A stretch of DNA of 64,000 nucleotides. Source: Clostridia bacterium (GTDB lineage Bacteria > Bacillota > Clostridia > Lachnospirales > Lachnospiraceae). The translations under genes were made by a program, and so were the position numbers. Below, piece after piece: positions 1 through 8,703 of this stretch; within the stretch, counting starts at the first letter, position 1; each line of letters opens with the position of its first letter. The stretch covers positions 62,001 through 126,000 of the forward strand of contig CAJTDE010000003.1 of NCBI GenBank assembly GCA_910574835.1, written 5' to 3'. Under the pieces are notes generated by a model. It was not told where the DNA came from. It made no database searches and was given only the letters and a program-made list of their open reading frames with translations.

Positions 1-93
1 CAGCTTTCTTTTGATGAAATTGTAAGCAATATATCAAAAACGGTGAATCCGGATGCGGTTCATGCACAAGACAACCCCAAGCCGAGGCATTGA
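1..93 (+). CDS. C-terminal end of an unidentified protein (partial)
   Basis: The reading frame that is open from the first base runs for 30 codons and stops with TGA at 91-93. The peptide is polar and ends in a proline/lysine-rich tail. It matches no family I recognise and could equally be a chance open frame, since the next 700 bases are decayed sequence. Confidence 0.25.
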   Translation, partial: QLSFDEIVSNISKTVNPDAVHAQDNPKPRH

Positions 94-332
94 TGCAAGC
101 TCATATGGATTATGCATGTGAAAACCTTCGGCGGCTCCGCAATTTCATAAATCATATTTGTTCCGGGGTAGCGCAGATAGCAGCAGCGCCTACACCCCGT
201 TCGTCCCCTGTCTCGGATCCAAAGAGGATTTGAGTGCCCTGTTTTTACCGTCCATTTGGACCGCCTTCTATTCTTTGAGATTGGTTCGCAGCACCCCTGG
301 CTGCGGCAGCAATACTATCAGCGAAAGCTTAA
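94..332. other. Stretch without a recognisable gene
   Basis: Neither strand gives a frame with a ribosome site or a recognisable protein motif. A 94-codon frame starting at 158 has no Shine-Dalgarno sequence and a composition unlike a real protein. The stretch most likely belongs to the same decayed region as the succinyl-CoA ligase remnant that follows. Confidence 0.4.
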
Positions 333-700
333 GCCGGACTCTCCTATCCTGTGGTTGTAAAGGCACAGGTTCCCATCGGAGGCAGAGGCAAGACCGGCGG
401 TGTCCGCTTTGCCGACACCCCAAAGGAAGCGAACGCATATAACTTTCTTTACATTCCGGTGGACGAAGAAGGCACCATCACCGTTGTCTCCAACGACTCC
501 GGTATGCTGATGAGCTGTATTGATCTGATTTTCAGAGAAGGAATGAAGGTCAGCGCCGTCCTGGATCTGGGCGGGGCGCAACCTCCGAGCGGATCAAGGA
601 GGCCATCCGGATTCTGCTTTCCACGCCGGGAGCCAAGGCTCTGCTTATCAATATCTTCGGCGGAATCACCCGCCGCGACGAGGTGGGGGAGGCGTTAAAA
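333..700 (+). pseudogene. Succinyl-CoA ligase beta subunit (SucC-like), broken remnant
   Basis: Around 335-415 the translation gives the ATP-grasp signature of SucC ([17 protein letters not shown]). It then jumps directly to the C-terminal ligase half ([14 protein letters not shown], then AVLDLGG), so roughly 200 central residues are missing. After LDLGG near 575 the frame shifts. In another frame the expected continuation reads [20 protein letters not shown], then [16 protein letters not shown], to about 690. No intact start is present and a stop lies in frame just before the homology. The original enzyme would have coupled ATP or GTP to acyl-CoA formation in the TCA cycle. Internal deletion plus frameshift make it non-functional. 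It could also derive from a related malate-CoA ligase. Confidence 0.8.
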
Positions 701-816
701 TGGCCCTGGAGGAAGCCTGCCATTTATTATCTGCTCCTTTTTGCTCAGCCCACAGGGTTGCCCCGCAAGGACTTTTCATTTATGACTCCACCGCTCCTGT
801 TCTTCTCCAGGAGTAT

Positions 817-1599
817 TCAGATTTCACTGTAAATCCAGCTTGAGATATTATTGCAGATAACCTTCTCTATCTCTTCTCTGGCTGTTTTCAGACTTTCCTG
901 AATTTCGTTCAGCTCTTCCCTGCTCCGCTCCACGTCCAAAAAGGAGGCGCTTATGGAAGCTACAACTTTGCCGTGATAGGTAATGGGCGCGGCAATACAC
1001 CGGGTATAGGCGGAGGATTCCTCCCGCTCATAACTGAAACCTGTACGCCTGACAGCTTCCAGCTGGGCGTACAGGATATCCATATCGGTTATGGTTTTTT
1101 CTGTAATGGAAGGCAGTCCTTCCGGGAAGAGCTGCTCCAACTCCGCTCTGGTATGTCCGGAGAGAAGACTTTTGCCCAGACCTGTACCGTTGGCATAGAC
1201 CTTGCGGCCCGGTGTCGCCACAATATGAATGTTTCCGGGAGCAGTTTTTGCCAGAAGGTAGAGGACCTTGCTGCCGGAAAGGACGCCGAAAAAGGAGCTG
1301 ACACCACACTGGTTCACTAACCGCGTCATAATCTGTTCGATTTGTTCCAGGAGAGAGGAATTCTCCACATAGGTATGGCCCAGATGGAAGAGCATTTCTC
1401 CAAAATAATACTTCTGGGTATTTTCGCTGAAACGGACATATTTTCGTTCTGCCAGGGTCTGCAGCAGCGGATGGAGACTGCTTTTTGGCATATTCAGTGC
1501 CCTGGAAATTTCGGAAAACCGAAGTCCCTGAAAATTGTTGTTGGATAACAGCTCCAAGATATCCAGCACTCTTGATGTTGTTTGATGATTTTTTTCCAA
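817..1599 (-). CDS. IclR-family transcriptional regulator
   Basis: 260 aa, the usual IclR length. An N-terminal winged helix-turn-helix (residues about 8-60, with SEISRALNMPKSSLHPLLQTL as the recognition region) is followed by a GAF-like effector domain (about 75-250) containing GTGLGKSLLSG and the conserved RCIAAPI stretch. The start is TTG, supported by GAGG eight bases upstream; no ATG fits better. It is the last gene of the sugar-acid operon, 55 bp after the SDR gene, and also has its own promoter and a small palindrome in that gap. Family members sense small carboxylates or sugar acids, so it is the natural local regulator of this operon. Whether it represses or activates cannot be read from sequence. 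Confidence 0.9.
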   Translation of the reverse strand: MEKNHQTTSRVLDILELLSNNNFQGLRFSEISRALNMPKSSLHPLLQTLAERKYVRFSENTQKYYFGEMLFHLGHTYVENSSLLEQIEQIMTRLVNQCGVSSFFGVLSGSKVLYLLAKTAPGNIHIVATPGRKVYANGTGLGKSLLSGHTRAELEQLFPEGLPSITEKTITDMDILYAQLEAVRRTGFSYEREESSAYTRCIAAPITYHGKVVASISASFLDVERSREELNEIQESLKTAREEIEKVICNNISSWIYSEI

Positions 1600-1624
1600 T
1601 GGTTTTTCCTCATTCTATTTAAAA

Positions 1625-1666
1625 TACTATCATAGTAGAGTATACCATATTTTTCTATTTTGACAA
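1625..1666 (-). promoter_or_regulatory. Internal promoter and candidate operator for the IclR gene
   Basis: Read on the minus strand, TTGTCA (1661-1666) and TATACT (1639-1644) are separated by 16 bp, each one mismatch from consensus. They overlap the end of the SDR gene. Immediately downstream lies the palindrome TACTATCATAGTA (1625-1637), well placed for autorepression. That IclR binds it is inference. Confidence 0.6.
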
Positions 1667-2431
1667 ATACCCTCCATCTACAGGAATAATGGCTCCGGTG
1701 ATATAATCCGATGCACGGCTTGCCAGAAATACCGTAATGCCAGCCATATCTGCAGGAGTGCCCCACCGATGTGCGGGAATCCGCTCGGTAATTTCCTGGA
1801 AACGGGGATTGGACGGGTCTGTGAGGGCTGTGTTTAAGTCTGTGTCCATATAACCGGGGGCAATGGCATTTACCTGAATTCCCTTTCCAGCCAGTTCATT
1901 ACTAAGCGCTTTTGTAAACTGCGCCACACCGCCTTTGGAAGCGGCATAGGCAGGAACCGTCATTCCTCCAAAGAAGGACAGCATGGAGGCCACATTGATG
2001 ATCTTCCCCGCCGTCCGTTCTTTTTTTAGAAATTCTCTGGCAGCAAGCTGGCAGAGCACGAAGGGAGCTGTCATATTTACTTCAATTACGTCCCGCCAGT
2101 CTTCCTCCGGGAACTCTTCACAGGGAAAACGGCGCTGAATGCCTGCGGCATTCACAAGAATATCCAGTCCTCCCAGTAAGGTTACGGCTTTGTAGAATCC
2201 GGTATCCCGTTCTTCCGTCATGGACAGATCTACGATCAGTCCATAACAATCCAGGTTTTCCTTTTGGAAAGTTTCTGCAGCAGCATATACTTTTTCTGTG
2301 GTGCCGAATATTACCACGCTGGCCCCGGCTTCCAGCAGAGCCCTAGCCATTGCGCCGCCCAATCCCCTTGTGCCGCCAGTGACAATGGCTTTCTTTCCCC
2401 TAATATCAAATAAATCCTTGCTATTTCCCAT
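1655..2431 (-). CDS. SDR oxidoreductase, KduD-like (2-deoxy-gluconate 3-dehydrogenase type)
   Basis: 258 aa classical short-chain dehydrogenase. The NAD(P)-binding glycine motif is TGGTRGLG (18-25), with NAAG (94-97) and the catalytic Ser region NVAS (146-149) followed by YAASK (Tyr162, Lys166). The C-terminal DYITGAIIPVDGG is typical. Overall pattern resembles KduD/gluconate 5-dehydrogenase enzymes, which reversibly oxidise a keto-deoxy sugar acid using NAD. AAAGGA lies 8 bases before the ATG. It sits 24 bp after the 2-hydroxyacid dehydrogenase gene, inside the sugar-acid operon, next to a KDG-type kinase and aldolase, which supports a 2-keto-3-deoxy-sugar-acid role. The exact substrate is not determined. 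Confidence 0.85.
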   Translation of the reverse strand: MGNSKDLFDIRGKKAIVTGGTRGLGGAMARALLEAGASVVIFGTTEKVYAAAETFQKENLDCYGLIVDLSMTEERDTGFYKAVTLLGGLDILVNAAGIQRRFPCEEFPEEDWRDVIEVNMTAPFVLCQLAAREFLKKERTAGKIINVASMLSFFGGMTVPAYAASKGGVAQFTKALSNELAGKGIQVNAIAPGYMDTDLNTALTDPSNPRFQEITERIPAHRWGTPADMAGITVFLASRASDYITGAIIPVDGGYLSK

Positions 2432-2455
2432 AATGGCTGTCCTTTCTGCCGTTAT

Positions 2456-3421
2456 TTACTTCAGAACCTCTTTGTTGCACAGGTTCAGCGGAGCTTCATT
2501 TCTCAATACCCGGATAACCTCTTCTGCCGCTTTGGTGTGAAGGTTTGTGATGGCCGTTTCACTGTACCAAGAGGTATGCCCGGAGACAATTACATTAGGA
2601 AAGGCCAGGAGCGGGTTATCTGCCGCGATGGGTTCCTGCTCAAATACATCGAGCCCGGCGCCGGCGATTTTCTTCTGCTCCAATGCCCGTACTAGAGCAT
2701 CCTGGCTGACAAGGGCTCCCCTGGCAGTGTTGATAAGATATGCGGAAGGTTTCATCCGTTCAAAGAGAGCGTCGTTAAAGAAACCGGTATTTTCTTTCGT
2801 GGCCGGGCAGTGAAGGGTGATGTAGTCGCTTTCACTTACAAGCTGTTCCAAGGAAGCTTTTTCTACATGAAGCTCTTTGGCAGCGTTTTCACAGAAGCAG
2901 GTGTCGAAAGCTAAGAGGCGCACGCCAAAAGGCTGCAGTTTTCTGGCAACAGCCTGTCCCATGCGTCCAAATCCCACAATGCCCACACAGGCTTCGGAAA
3001 GCCGGTAAACCGGTACAAGTTTCTTATAATCCCATATACCTTTACGCAGATCCTGATTCGTGACATAGAGCTTCCTGGCCAGAGCAAAAAGGAAGGCAAT
3101 AGCCTGATTGGATACTTCATCTATTCCATAGTCAGGAATATTGCATACATAGATACCCTTTTCAGTAGCAGCTTCCACATCGATATTATTAATGCCGATT
3201 CCATATTTAATGATGATTCTGCAATGCTTCATAGCAGTTATTACTTCCCGGTTGATATCGCAGTACTGAGTGATAACACCGTCCATATCCGGCACTATCT
3301 TAAGGAGTTCTTCTGTTGTCTGGCAGTGGGCGGCAGTAAGATGGATTCCGGCATTGTCAAACAGACGCTGTTCAATATCTACATTTTCATATTCATAATC
3401 AGTAATTAATACATTCTGCAT
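2456..3421 (-). CDS. D-isomer-specific 2-hydroxyacid dehydrogenase (CtBP/SerA-like)
   Basis: 321 aa, full length for the family. The Rossmann motif GFGRMG (150-155), NTARG with catalytic Arg234, the LDVFEQEP block with the active-site Glu (about 263) and the proton-donor region SGHTSW (His282) are all present. The enzyme interconverts a 2-keto acid and a D-2-hydroxyacid with NAD(P)H. It lacks the ACT domain of phosphoglycerate dehydrogenase, so serine synthesis is unlikely. Good AAAGGA ribosome site; the gene begins 4 bp after the KDG-type kinase stop. In this operon it probably reduces or oxidises a sugar-acid intermediate, for example a 2-keto aldonate. Confidence 0.85.
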   Translation of the reverse strand: MQNVLITDYEYENVDIEQRLFDNAGIHLTAAHCQTTEELLKIVPDMDGVITQYCDINREVITAMKHCRIIIKYGIGINNIDVEAATEKGIYVCNIPDYGIDEVSNQAIAFLFALARKLYVTNQDLRKGIWDYKKLVPVYRLSEACVGIVGFGRMGQAVARKLQPFGVRLLAFDTCFCENAAKELHVEKASLEQLVSESDYITLHCPATKENTGFFNDALFERMKPSAYLINTARGALVSQDALVRALEQKKIAGAGLDVFEQEPIAADNPLLAFPNVIVSGHTSWYSETAITNLHTKAAEEVIRVLRNEAPLNLCNKEVLK

Positions 3422-3425
3422 ATGA

Positions 3426-4442
3426 TTATCCTTTCTGTGATTGATAAAGATCTGCTGTCAGCAGGATGCCCTGTGCGGAAAGGGGGAGCGGCGAGGGCTT
3501 CTCATATTCTTCGATGTTGTCAAAGTAACCATCCTCTTCCAGCATAGCTGTAAGCGCTTTTCGGAGAGGATTTTTACCTGCTACAATGACATGGGTATCA
3601 GGAGAGACGCTGACAGCTTTGGAGCCCTTCAGGGCCAGTAGATCATTCTGAAGTACAGCTCCCATAAGGTAGCTGGCAATCTTCTGAGGCTCCTGGGTAA
3701 CGAACTGATTCAGGATACGCCCGGAGAAACAGGCCCTGCCGATACCACATTGTCTGGCAGTCCGGAAACCCTTCAGCAGATAGGCTTTGTCACACCCCTC
3801 TTCCGTGACATATTGACGCTGTACGGCATCCGCTAAGATGGTATGGTTTGTTACGCAGGACAGCAGTTCTCCGCTGAGCGTGGTCAGAAGTCCGGTGATG
3901 CGGTTCCTCTCATCTGCCTGAACAAATTTCGTGTGAGAACCCGGAAGAATGATCAGAGCCGGACCGGAGCTTCTGCGATGCTCCAGAATAGCAACAGCCT
4001 CAACCTCTTCTCCACGCATAATGTCCATTTCTTCAAAATTTCTTTCATCCACAGAGATGGGGATATTTTTGACACCGGGTACAAAACAGATGGGAATGGG
4101 GGCGATCTCGGAAAGAAGGATCTTCCGCATACCCTGTGCCAGCTCTTTTTTACCTGCCGGAGCAGGAAGATGTGGGATTTCAACCAATCCTACATTGGAT
4201 GTAATCATTCCACTGGCGAGAATATCCCGGATCTCCCCAAAGGTTAGCCCGCATTGGGCCAGAAGCCCGGCGATACATTGCCGGATGGCCTCTTTAAGGT
4301 CTTCTCTGCTTCCTGTTATAGCAGTATTCCGCACACCGATTTCCCGGCTTTCTTTTGTAAGAATCTGATTCTGTCCGTCCACGAGAAAAGCTCTTGTATT
4401 GGTAGTGCCACAGTCTATGATAATGCGGCAGTCTGGTTTCAT
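3426..4442 (-). CDS. dgoK: 2-dehydro-3-deoxygalactonokinase (DgoK family)
   Basis: 338 aa. The N-terminal phosphate-binding motif IIIDCGTTNTRAFLVDG (8-24) and the LPGSHTKFV block (about 176-184) are typical of the DgoK branch of the sugar-kinase/actin fold, distinct from the PfkB-type KdgK. DgoK phosphorylates 2-keto-3-deoxy-galactonate with ATP at O6 in the cytoplasm. It lies 6 bp after the KDPG-type aldolase gene, which would cleave the product to pyruvate and glyceraldehyde 3-phosphate. The pair therefore defines the lower half of the operon's pathway. KDG rather than KDGal as substrate cannot be excluded. Confidence 0.88.
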   Translation of the reverse strand: MKPDCRIIIDCGTTNTRAFLVDGQNQILTKESREIGVRNTAITGSREDLKEAIRQCIAGLLAQCGLTFGEIRDILASGMITSNVGLVEIPHLPAPAGKKELAQGMRKILLSEIAPIPICFVPGVKNIPISVDERNFEEMDIMRGEEVEAVAILEHRRSSGPALIILPGSHTKFVQADERNRITGLLTTLSGELLSCVTNHTILADAVQRQYVTEEGCDKAYLLKGFRTARQCGIGRACFSGRILNQFVTQEPQKIASYLMGAVLQNDLLALKGSKAVSVSPDTHVIVAGKNPLRKALTAMLEEDGYFDNIEEYEKPSPLPLSAQGILLTADLYQSQKG

Positions 4443-4448
4443 AAGGAT

Positions 4449-5099
4449 TCACCTCTCTTCTATGGTAAATTCACGGGCCAGCGCAGTCAGCTCCTCAAAA
4501 CGCTCTTCCTCGATCAGCTTTTTATTCATCAAGCAGGAGCCCACGCCTATGCTTATGCATCCACTGTCCAGAAATTCCCGGAAATTGTGCTGATCGATAT
4601 TGCCGACAGCCATGAGAGGAATGTGGCTTATAGGGCTGCGGATAGCTTTTATATAGGCGTTTCCCAAAAGCCCTGCGGGAAATACTTTTACAATATCTGC
4701 CCCCATGTCATAAGCAGCCGCAATCTCTGTGGGTGTAAGAGCACCTGGAACAGACAGGATTCCCAGCTGAGAAGCGCGCGCCAGAATCTGCCGGTTTATA
4801 TTGGGTGCGAGAATAAATTCGGCACCGGCTTCATAAGCCATTTCCAGCTGCCGAAGATTCATGACAGTTCCGGCTCCGATACACAGATTTTTGGGTCCTC
4901 TTTCACGTATCAACCGGATTGCTTTTGCTGTTTTATAATAAAACGCTTCTTCCCGCTGATCGAAGGTGATTTCCAGCAGGCGGATACCGCCCAAGGCGGC
5001 GGCATGAGCGACAAGGAGCATATGTTCCGGCTCTATGCCGCGGCAGATGGCAACAACTTTGGAAGCTGTGATCTTTTCCATTACAATTTGTTTATTCAT
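4449..5099 (-). CDS. KDPG/KDPGal aldolase
   Basis: 216 aa class I aldolase of the Eda/DgoA type. It has the conserved LLEITFDQ (catalytic Glu43), FILAPNIN, and the Schiff-base lysine in VKVFPAG (Lys138). It cleaves 2-keto-3-deoxy-6-phospho-gluconate or -galactonate to pyruvate and glyceraldehyde 3-phosphate. Strong AGAGGA ribosome site and only 3 bp separation from the alcohol dehydrogenase gene place it in the same transcript. The neighbouring DgoK-type kinase favours the galacto isomer, but eda and dgoA paralogues cannot be told apart by eye. Confidence 0.9.
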   Translation of the reverse strand: MNKQIVMEKITASKVVAICRGIEPEHMLLVAHAAALGGIRLLEITFDQREEAFYYKTAKAIRLIRERGPKNLCIGAGTVMNLRQLEMAYEAGAEFILAPNINRQILARASQLGILSVPGALTPTEIAAAYDMGADIVKVFPAGLLGNAYIKAIRSPISHIPLMAVGNIDQHNFREFLDSGCISIGVGSCLMNKKLIEEERFEELTALAREFTIEER

Positions 5100-5102
5100 A
5101 GA

Positions 5103-6095
5103 TCAGTCCTCTTCTCCGATCTGAAAGATTACTTTATAGGCACCCTTGGGGACATCAAATCCTTTCTGGGCGTCTTCGAGAGGAAGAAAGCAATTTAAGA
5201 TTCTCTCATAATCTTTGTCTATGATCCGGCTTGCAGTCTCAAAATCATCTGCTGTGCAGTTGCGCACAAACCGGATGCTGAATTCCCGGAACATTCCTTT
5301 TTGAAAATCCATAACAGGCGGGATCTTATAGCCTGCGACAATGACAATACTGCCGCCGATGCGTACAATATCCGGAAGGATGTCTGCCACGGTCTGGTGA
5401 CCAGCGCAGTCGTAAACAAAGTCTGCCCCTCGTCCCTTGGTCCAGTCCATGACAGCCTGTGCACTGTCAGTTTTGCAGAGAATGGTATCAAATCCAAGCT
5501 CTTCAGCCAACCGGTTACGCTCCGGAATTGGATCGGCAAGGAGTATTCTTTCTGCTCCGAATTTTTTCAGGGTAAGTCCGGTGGATAGACCGATAGCACC
5601 GGCTCCAAAGATGACCACATCAGAGCCTTTCTGCCAGCCTCCCTTGCGGACTGCATGAACTGTGATTCCTACAGGCTCAATGAAAGCGGCGGTTTTAGGG
5701 GAGATTCCTGCGGGAACCGGGTAGATCTTGTCCTCAGGAACTGCCACATACTCTGCCATGCCGCCGTCCAGATCGATCCCGATGAGCTTTAGTTGCTCGC
5801 AGATATGGATATCTCCCCTTTGGCAGCATTCACAAGTTCCACAGTTCAGGTAGGGGTATACGGTTACAAGAGTTCCCACAGGGAAACGACCGGAAGAGCA
5901 TATGTATCCGGAAAATTCATGTCCGAGAGTAAGCGGAGCTTTGGCCCGGGGGTGTCTGCCATGATAAATGGTCATATCGGAACCACAGATGCCGGCATAG
6001 GCAGTCTTTATGAGTCCCCAGCCTTCAGGAACCTGTGGTTTTTCTACTTCTTCTACTCCGATTCTGTCTGTGCCAAGATAACGAATCGCTTTCAT
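5103..6095 (-). CDS. Zinc-dependent alcohol dehydrogenase (sugar/sugar-acid type)
   Basis: 330 aa medium-chain dehydrogenase. Catalytic zinc ligands are Cys37 (GICGSD) and His59-Glu60 (GHE). The structural zinc loop NCGTCECCQRGDIHIC supplies four cysteines (85, 88, 90 or 91, 99). The nucleotide-binding motif is VVIFGAGAIGLS. Such enzymes oxidise a secondary hydroxyl with NAD(P), as in idonate, galactonate or threonine dehydrogenases. It overlaps no neighbour and is separated by 19 bp from the Gfo/Idh gene, so it is cotranscribed. Its substrate is probably the imported sugar acid or a first-step product. Confidence 0.85.
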   Translation of the reverse strand: MKAIRYLGTDRIGVEEVEKPQVPEGWGLIKTAYAGICGSDMTIYHGRHPRAKAPLTLGHEFSGYICSSGRFPVGTLVTVYPYLNCGTCECCQRGDIHICEQLKLIGIDLDGGMAEYVAVPEDKIYPVPAGISPKTAAFIEPVGITVHAVRKGGWQKGSDVVIFGAGAIGLSTGLTLKKFGAERILLADPIPERNRLAEELGFDTILCKTDSAQAVMDWTKGRGADFVYDCAGHQTVADILPDIVRIGGSIVIVAGYKIPPVMDFQKGMFREFSIRFVRNCTADDFETASRIIDKDYERILNCFLPLEDAQKGFDVPKGAYKVIFQIGEED

Positions 6096-6114
6096 ACGAA
6101 TGCCTGTCCTCTCT

Positions 6115-7200
6115 TTAAATTTCTGCCAGTTTTACAGCTCTGTTTTCGGAAACACTCTTTTCCACAGCCAGCGCTAGCTTTAAAGCCAAAAGACCGTCCC
6201 GATAACCAACCGGAGGTTCTGTGTCGTTTAGTACGGAGGACACAAAGGCTTTGACAGACTGGTAATTTCCATTGATATAGAAGTCCTTAAGAGCCAGTTT
6301 CCCAAGATTGGAATAGTTGGGGCGCAGAATTTCTACCGGAACAGAACGCTCTGTCACAGCCTGGGTGCCCTTGTCTGCAAGTCCGGTGTCTGACTGGGCG
6401 ATAAGGGAGGGCTTCTGCCAAGTGAAGTCACGGCCGTTTTCCGCAGAAACCATATTCCGATCTCCCCGGACTTCCACATATTCCATACCATAACCGCAGA
6501 CCCAGGAGCCAAGAGAACCAAAGGTCATGCTTCCAACACAGCCGTTTTCGAATCTGGCAGAGACAGCGAAGGTATGGCGCCCAGGCTGCTCTTCATAGCA
6601 GTAGGCAAATACTTCTTCCACCTCCCCTACAAGATACCGGGCTAGATCAAAGAAATGACAGGAGCCTACCCGCAGAAGATCAGTCTCATTAGAGCGATAA
6701 CCGCCAATGAATTTAGCAATAAAGGCATTGGGGCGGCCGAATGTTTCAGATATAATAGCTTTTTTCATATCATAGTATGCCGGATTGAAACGTTTATTAA
6801 AAGAGACGCCGATTTTTCGGCCTTTGCTCCTAGCCGTCTCATAGAGGGCCTGCAAGTCATCTAACTCTGTGCCCAGAGGTTTCTCTGTGTATACATGCAG
6901 TCCGGCCTCCACACATTGTCTGGCCAGCTTTGCCTGCAGCGCAGCAATGGTTACCACAAAAGCGCAGTCTGCTTCCACTTCTGAGAGCATCTGCCCCAGA
7001 TCGAGATAGCATCCGGCGCAGCCCAGACGTTTTTGTGCATATTCCGCCCGCTCCGGGTTCCTATCACACACAGCGACAATTTCCACTTCGTCCAGATAGG
7101 AGATGGCATTGTGAATCATATTTGTCGCCTGTTCTCCACAGCCTACCAATACGGCACGTATGCGTTTTTCGGCTTTTTCAATTCCTTCATATAAATACAT
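6115..7200 (-). CDS. Gfo/Idh/MocA-family oxidoreductase
   Basis: 361 aa. An N-terminal Rossmann fold (VLVGCGEQATN, about 17-27) is followed by the family signature YTEKPLG (Glu106-Lys107-Pro108) and a C-terminal dimerisation domain with the metal-free GSCHFFDLARYLVG block. Enzymes of this family use bound NAD(P) to oxidise or transiently oxidise sugar hydroxyls, including inositol and sugar-acid dehydrogenases. AAAGGA precedes the ATG. Together with the zinc alcohol dehydrogenase, the hydroxyacid dehydrogenase and the SDR it makes four oxidoreductases in one operon, suggesting epimerisation or stepwise redox rearrangement of the substrate. Confidence 0.85.
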   Translation of the reverse strand: MYLYEGIEKAEKRIRAVLVGCGEQATNMIHNAISYLDEVEIVAVCDRNPERAEYAQKRLGCAGCYLDLGQMLSEVEADCAFVVTIAALQAKLARQCVEAGLHVYTEKPLGTELDDLQALYETARSKGRKIGVSFNKRFNPAYYDMKKAIISETFGRPNAFIAKFIGGYRSNETDLLRVGSCHFFDLARYLVGEVEEVFAYCYEEQPGRHTFAVSARFENGCVGSMTFGSLGSWVCGYGMEYVEVRGDRNMVSAENGRDFTWQKPSLIAQSDTGLADKGTQAVTERSVPVEILRPNYSNLGKLALKDFYINGNYQSVKAFVSSVLNDTEPPVGYRDGLLALKLALAVEKSVSENRAVKLAEI

Positions 7201-7224
7201 GGCTGTCCGTCCTTTCTGATAAAA

Positions 7225-7671
7225 TTAGGATACCGGCAATTTGAGTACAATCTTCCGATAGCGTTCGCTTTGTCCATTTACCGCACCACGGCATTTGTGG
7301 GCATCGTGAGGAAAGAGAATATAAAACATACCAGGCGTGGCCCGATAGGACTTGCCGCTTCCTTTATAGAATACAAAATCTGTTTCTTCTTCGTAGGGAG
7401 TTTCGATTTCTAGCTGTTCCGCCTCTTCCCATTCAAAAAATTCCTGACCGGAAAAAACAAATTGCACATCCAGAAACTTCCGGTGGGTTTCCATGAGATC
7501 ACTTGAAATATCATAGGTATCTCCTTCCTGAACCATTGCGTACATCTCTGTTTCAGTGCGGTAGGTGCCTGTCGGTTTGCCAAGCAGCGTCTGCACAAAA
7601 GCCATTCCTTCTTCCAGACCGGGAACAGCGTTTACATAGGTGCGGTAGTTTTTGTAATAATCTAAGATCAT
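7225..7671 (-). CDS. YhcH/YjgK/YiaL-family cupin protein
   Basis: 148 aa from the ATG at 7671, chosen because AAGGAG lies at correct distance; an upstream ATG in the same frame has no ribosome site and overlaps the preceding gene. The sequence shows the family's cupin pattern: HRKFLDVQFVFSGQE, and near the end FYILFPHDAHKCRGAV with histidines that probably bind a metal. YhcH proteins occur in sialic acid, uronate and other sugar operons and are thought to act as sugar anomerases or isomerases. The operon context fits a role on the imported sugar acid; no specific reaction can be stated. Confidence 0.85.
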   Translation of the reverse strand: MILDYYKNYRTYVNAVPGLEEGMAFVQTLLGKPTGTYRTETEMYAMVQEGDTYDISSDLMETHRKFLDVQFVFSGQEFFEWEEAEQLEIETPYEEETDFVFYKGSGKSYRATPGMFYILFPHDAHKCRGAVNGQSERYRKIVLKLPVS

Positions 7672-7684
7672 ATTTGATTTCTCC

Positions 7685-8617
7685 TTATTTGTCGTAGGGA
7701 ATACCTGCCAGTTCAAAGACGTACATCAGATATTCCCGGATTTCCCGCTCTAGTTTCCACATATCATTTCCCATATGGGTCCGGACCTCTACCGCTATAT
7801 GAGTGTGCCGGATACCGGGTACAGGGTCCTGCGCAGCCACACGTTGTAATATTTCCGCACTGATGCCAGGGAGGAGATAGCCTTCATTTATGTATTCCGG
7901 CGGGGCGCCCAGCTCCATGTGGTGGTCGCCATAGCAGGGATGAGATGGATCTATAATACAATTACAGAGGTGTAACTGAGCCAGGAAGGGCAGGGCGGCT
8001 TCCAGAGACTCTGTAAGGTTAATTCCCGCCAAAGCTTCATGGGCGCTGTCCCAGTGGATATAAAAGGCAGGACATTCCTTTTTAAGCTCCCGGAACCAGT
8101 CAATTACCTCGTGGATAGGCCCCATCAGCTGTTTTTTGTGAGCATAGCGGTCCAGGGGTTCGAAAGTCAGATGCAGGCCCGAATATTTCGCAGCTTCCAT
8201 GCCTATCTGACAGAAGGAGTCAAAGAGGGCCTTTTTGGCCTCCTCCCTTCTATCTGGTTCTACGTCCGGCCCTGAGGGAAGCCCTATGTGATATCCGCCC
8301 ATTTCTGCAGAAATTGCCAGCATTTCTTTGGCAAATGCCACAGATTCTTTGCGCAGTTTTGGATCGAGAGAGGAGAGATTGTATCCCTTTTCATTGAGAT
8401 TTGGAGAAGCCCAGACAGTCAGCTGATAATTTCTGGCACTGACCGTTTCCCGCAAGGTCTTCTGATTTTTCCGGTCAAAGATTACGGGCATCTCAATTCC
8501 TTTATAAAAATTGATTTTACTTACATCCTGCAGGATATTTTGTATGAAGAAGTCTTCGTTACTTACCACAGGCATAAAAACTTCCAGTAAATGCAGGGAT
8601 GGTAATATAGTCTGCAT
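7685..8617 (-). CDS. Xylose-isomerase-like TIM-barrel protein (sugar isomerase/epimerase)
   Basis: 310 aa from the ATG at 8617, preceded by a perfect AGGAGG; an upstream in-frame ATG lacks one. The pattern of an AP-endonuclease-2/xylose-isomerase barrel is visible, with probable metal ligands Glu153 (LTFEPLDR), Asp190 and His193 (IHWDSAHE), plus His residues in LHLCNC and YGDHHMELG. Family members isomerise or epimerise keto sugars and sugar acids using a divalent metal. It lies directly after the TctA gene and 13 bp before the YhcH-type gene, so it probably performs an early isomerisation of the imported compound. Confidence 0.8.
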   Translation of the reverse strand: MQTILPSLHLLEVFMPVVSNEDFFIQNILQDVSKINFYKGIEMPVIFDRKNQKTLRETVSARNYQLTVWASPNLNEKGYNLSSLDPKLRKESVAFAKEMLAISAEMGGYHIGLPSGPDVEPDRREEAKKALFDSFCQIGMEAAKYSGLHLTFEPLDRYAHKKQLMGPIHEVIDWFRELKKECPAFYIHWDSAHEALAGINLTESLEAALPFLAQLHLCNCIIDPSHPCYGDHHMELGAPPEYINEGYLLPGISAEILQRVAAQDPVPGIRHTHIAVEVRTHMGNDMWKLEREIREYLMYVFELAGIPYDK

Positions 8618-8703
8618 AGACGTTCCTCCTAGTATGTATTTGAACACCATCGGAAAGCCGGCTGCAAAGATGGGCACAGGGGAAGTTTCCGGGGGTGCTC
8701 GGT

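Noticed and set aside
158-442. 94-codon frame in the decayed left end
   Set aside because: No ribosome site, odd composition, and it overlaps the succinyl-CoA ligase remnant in another frame.
3843-4368. Open frames of 134 and 139 codons on the plus strand opposite the dgoK-type gene
   Set aside because: They are opposite-strand shadows of a clear kinase gene, with no ribosome site or protein motif.
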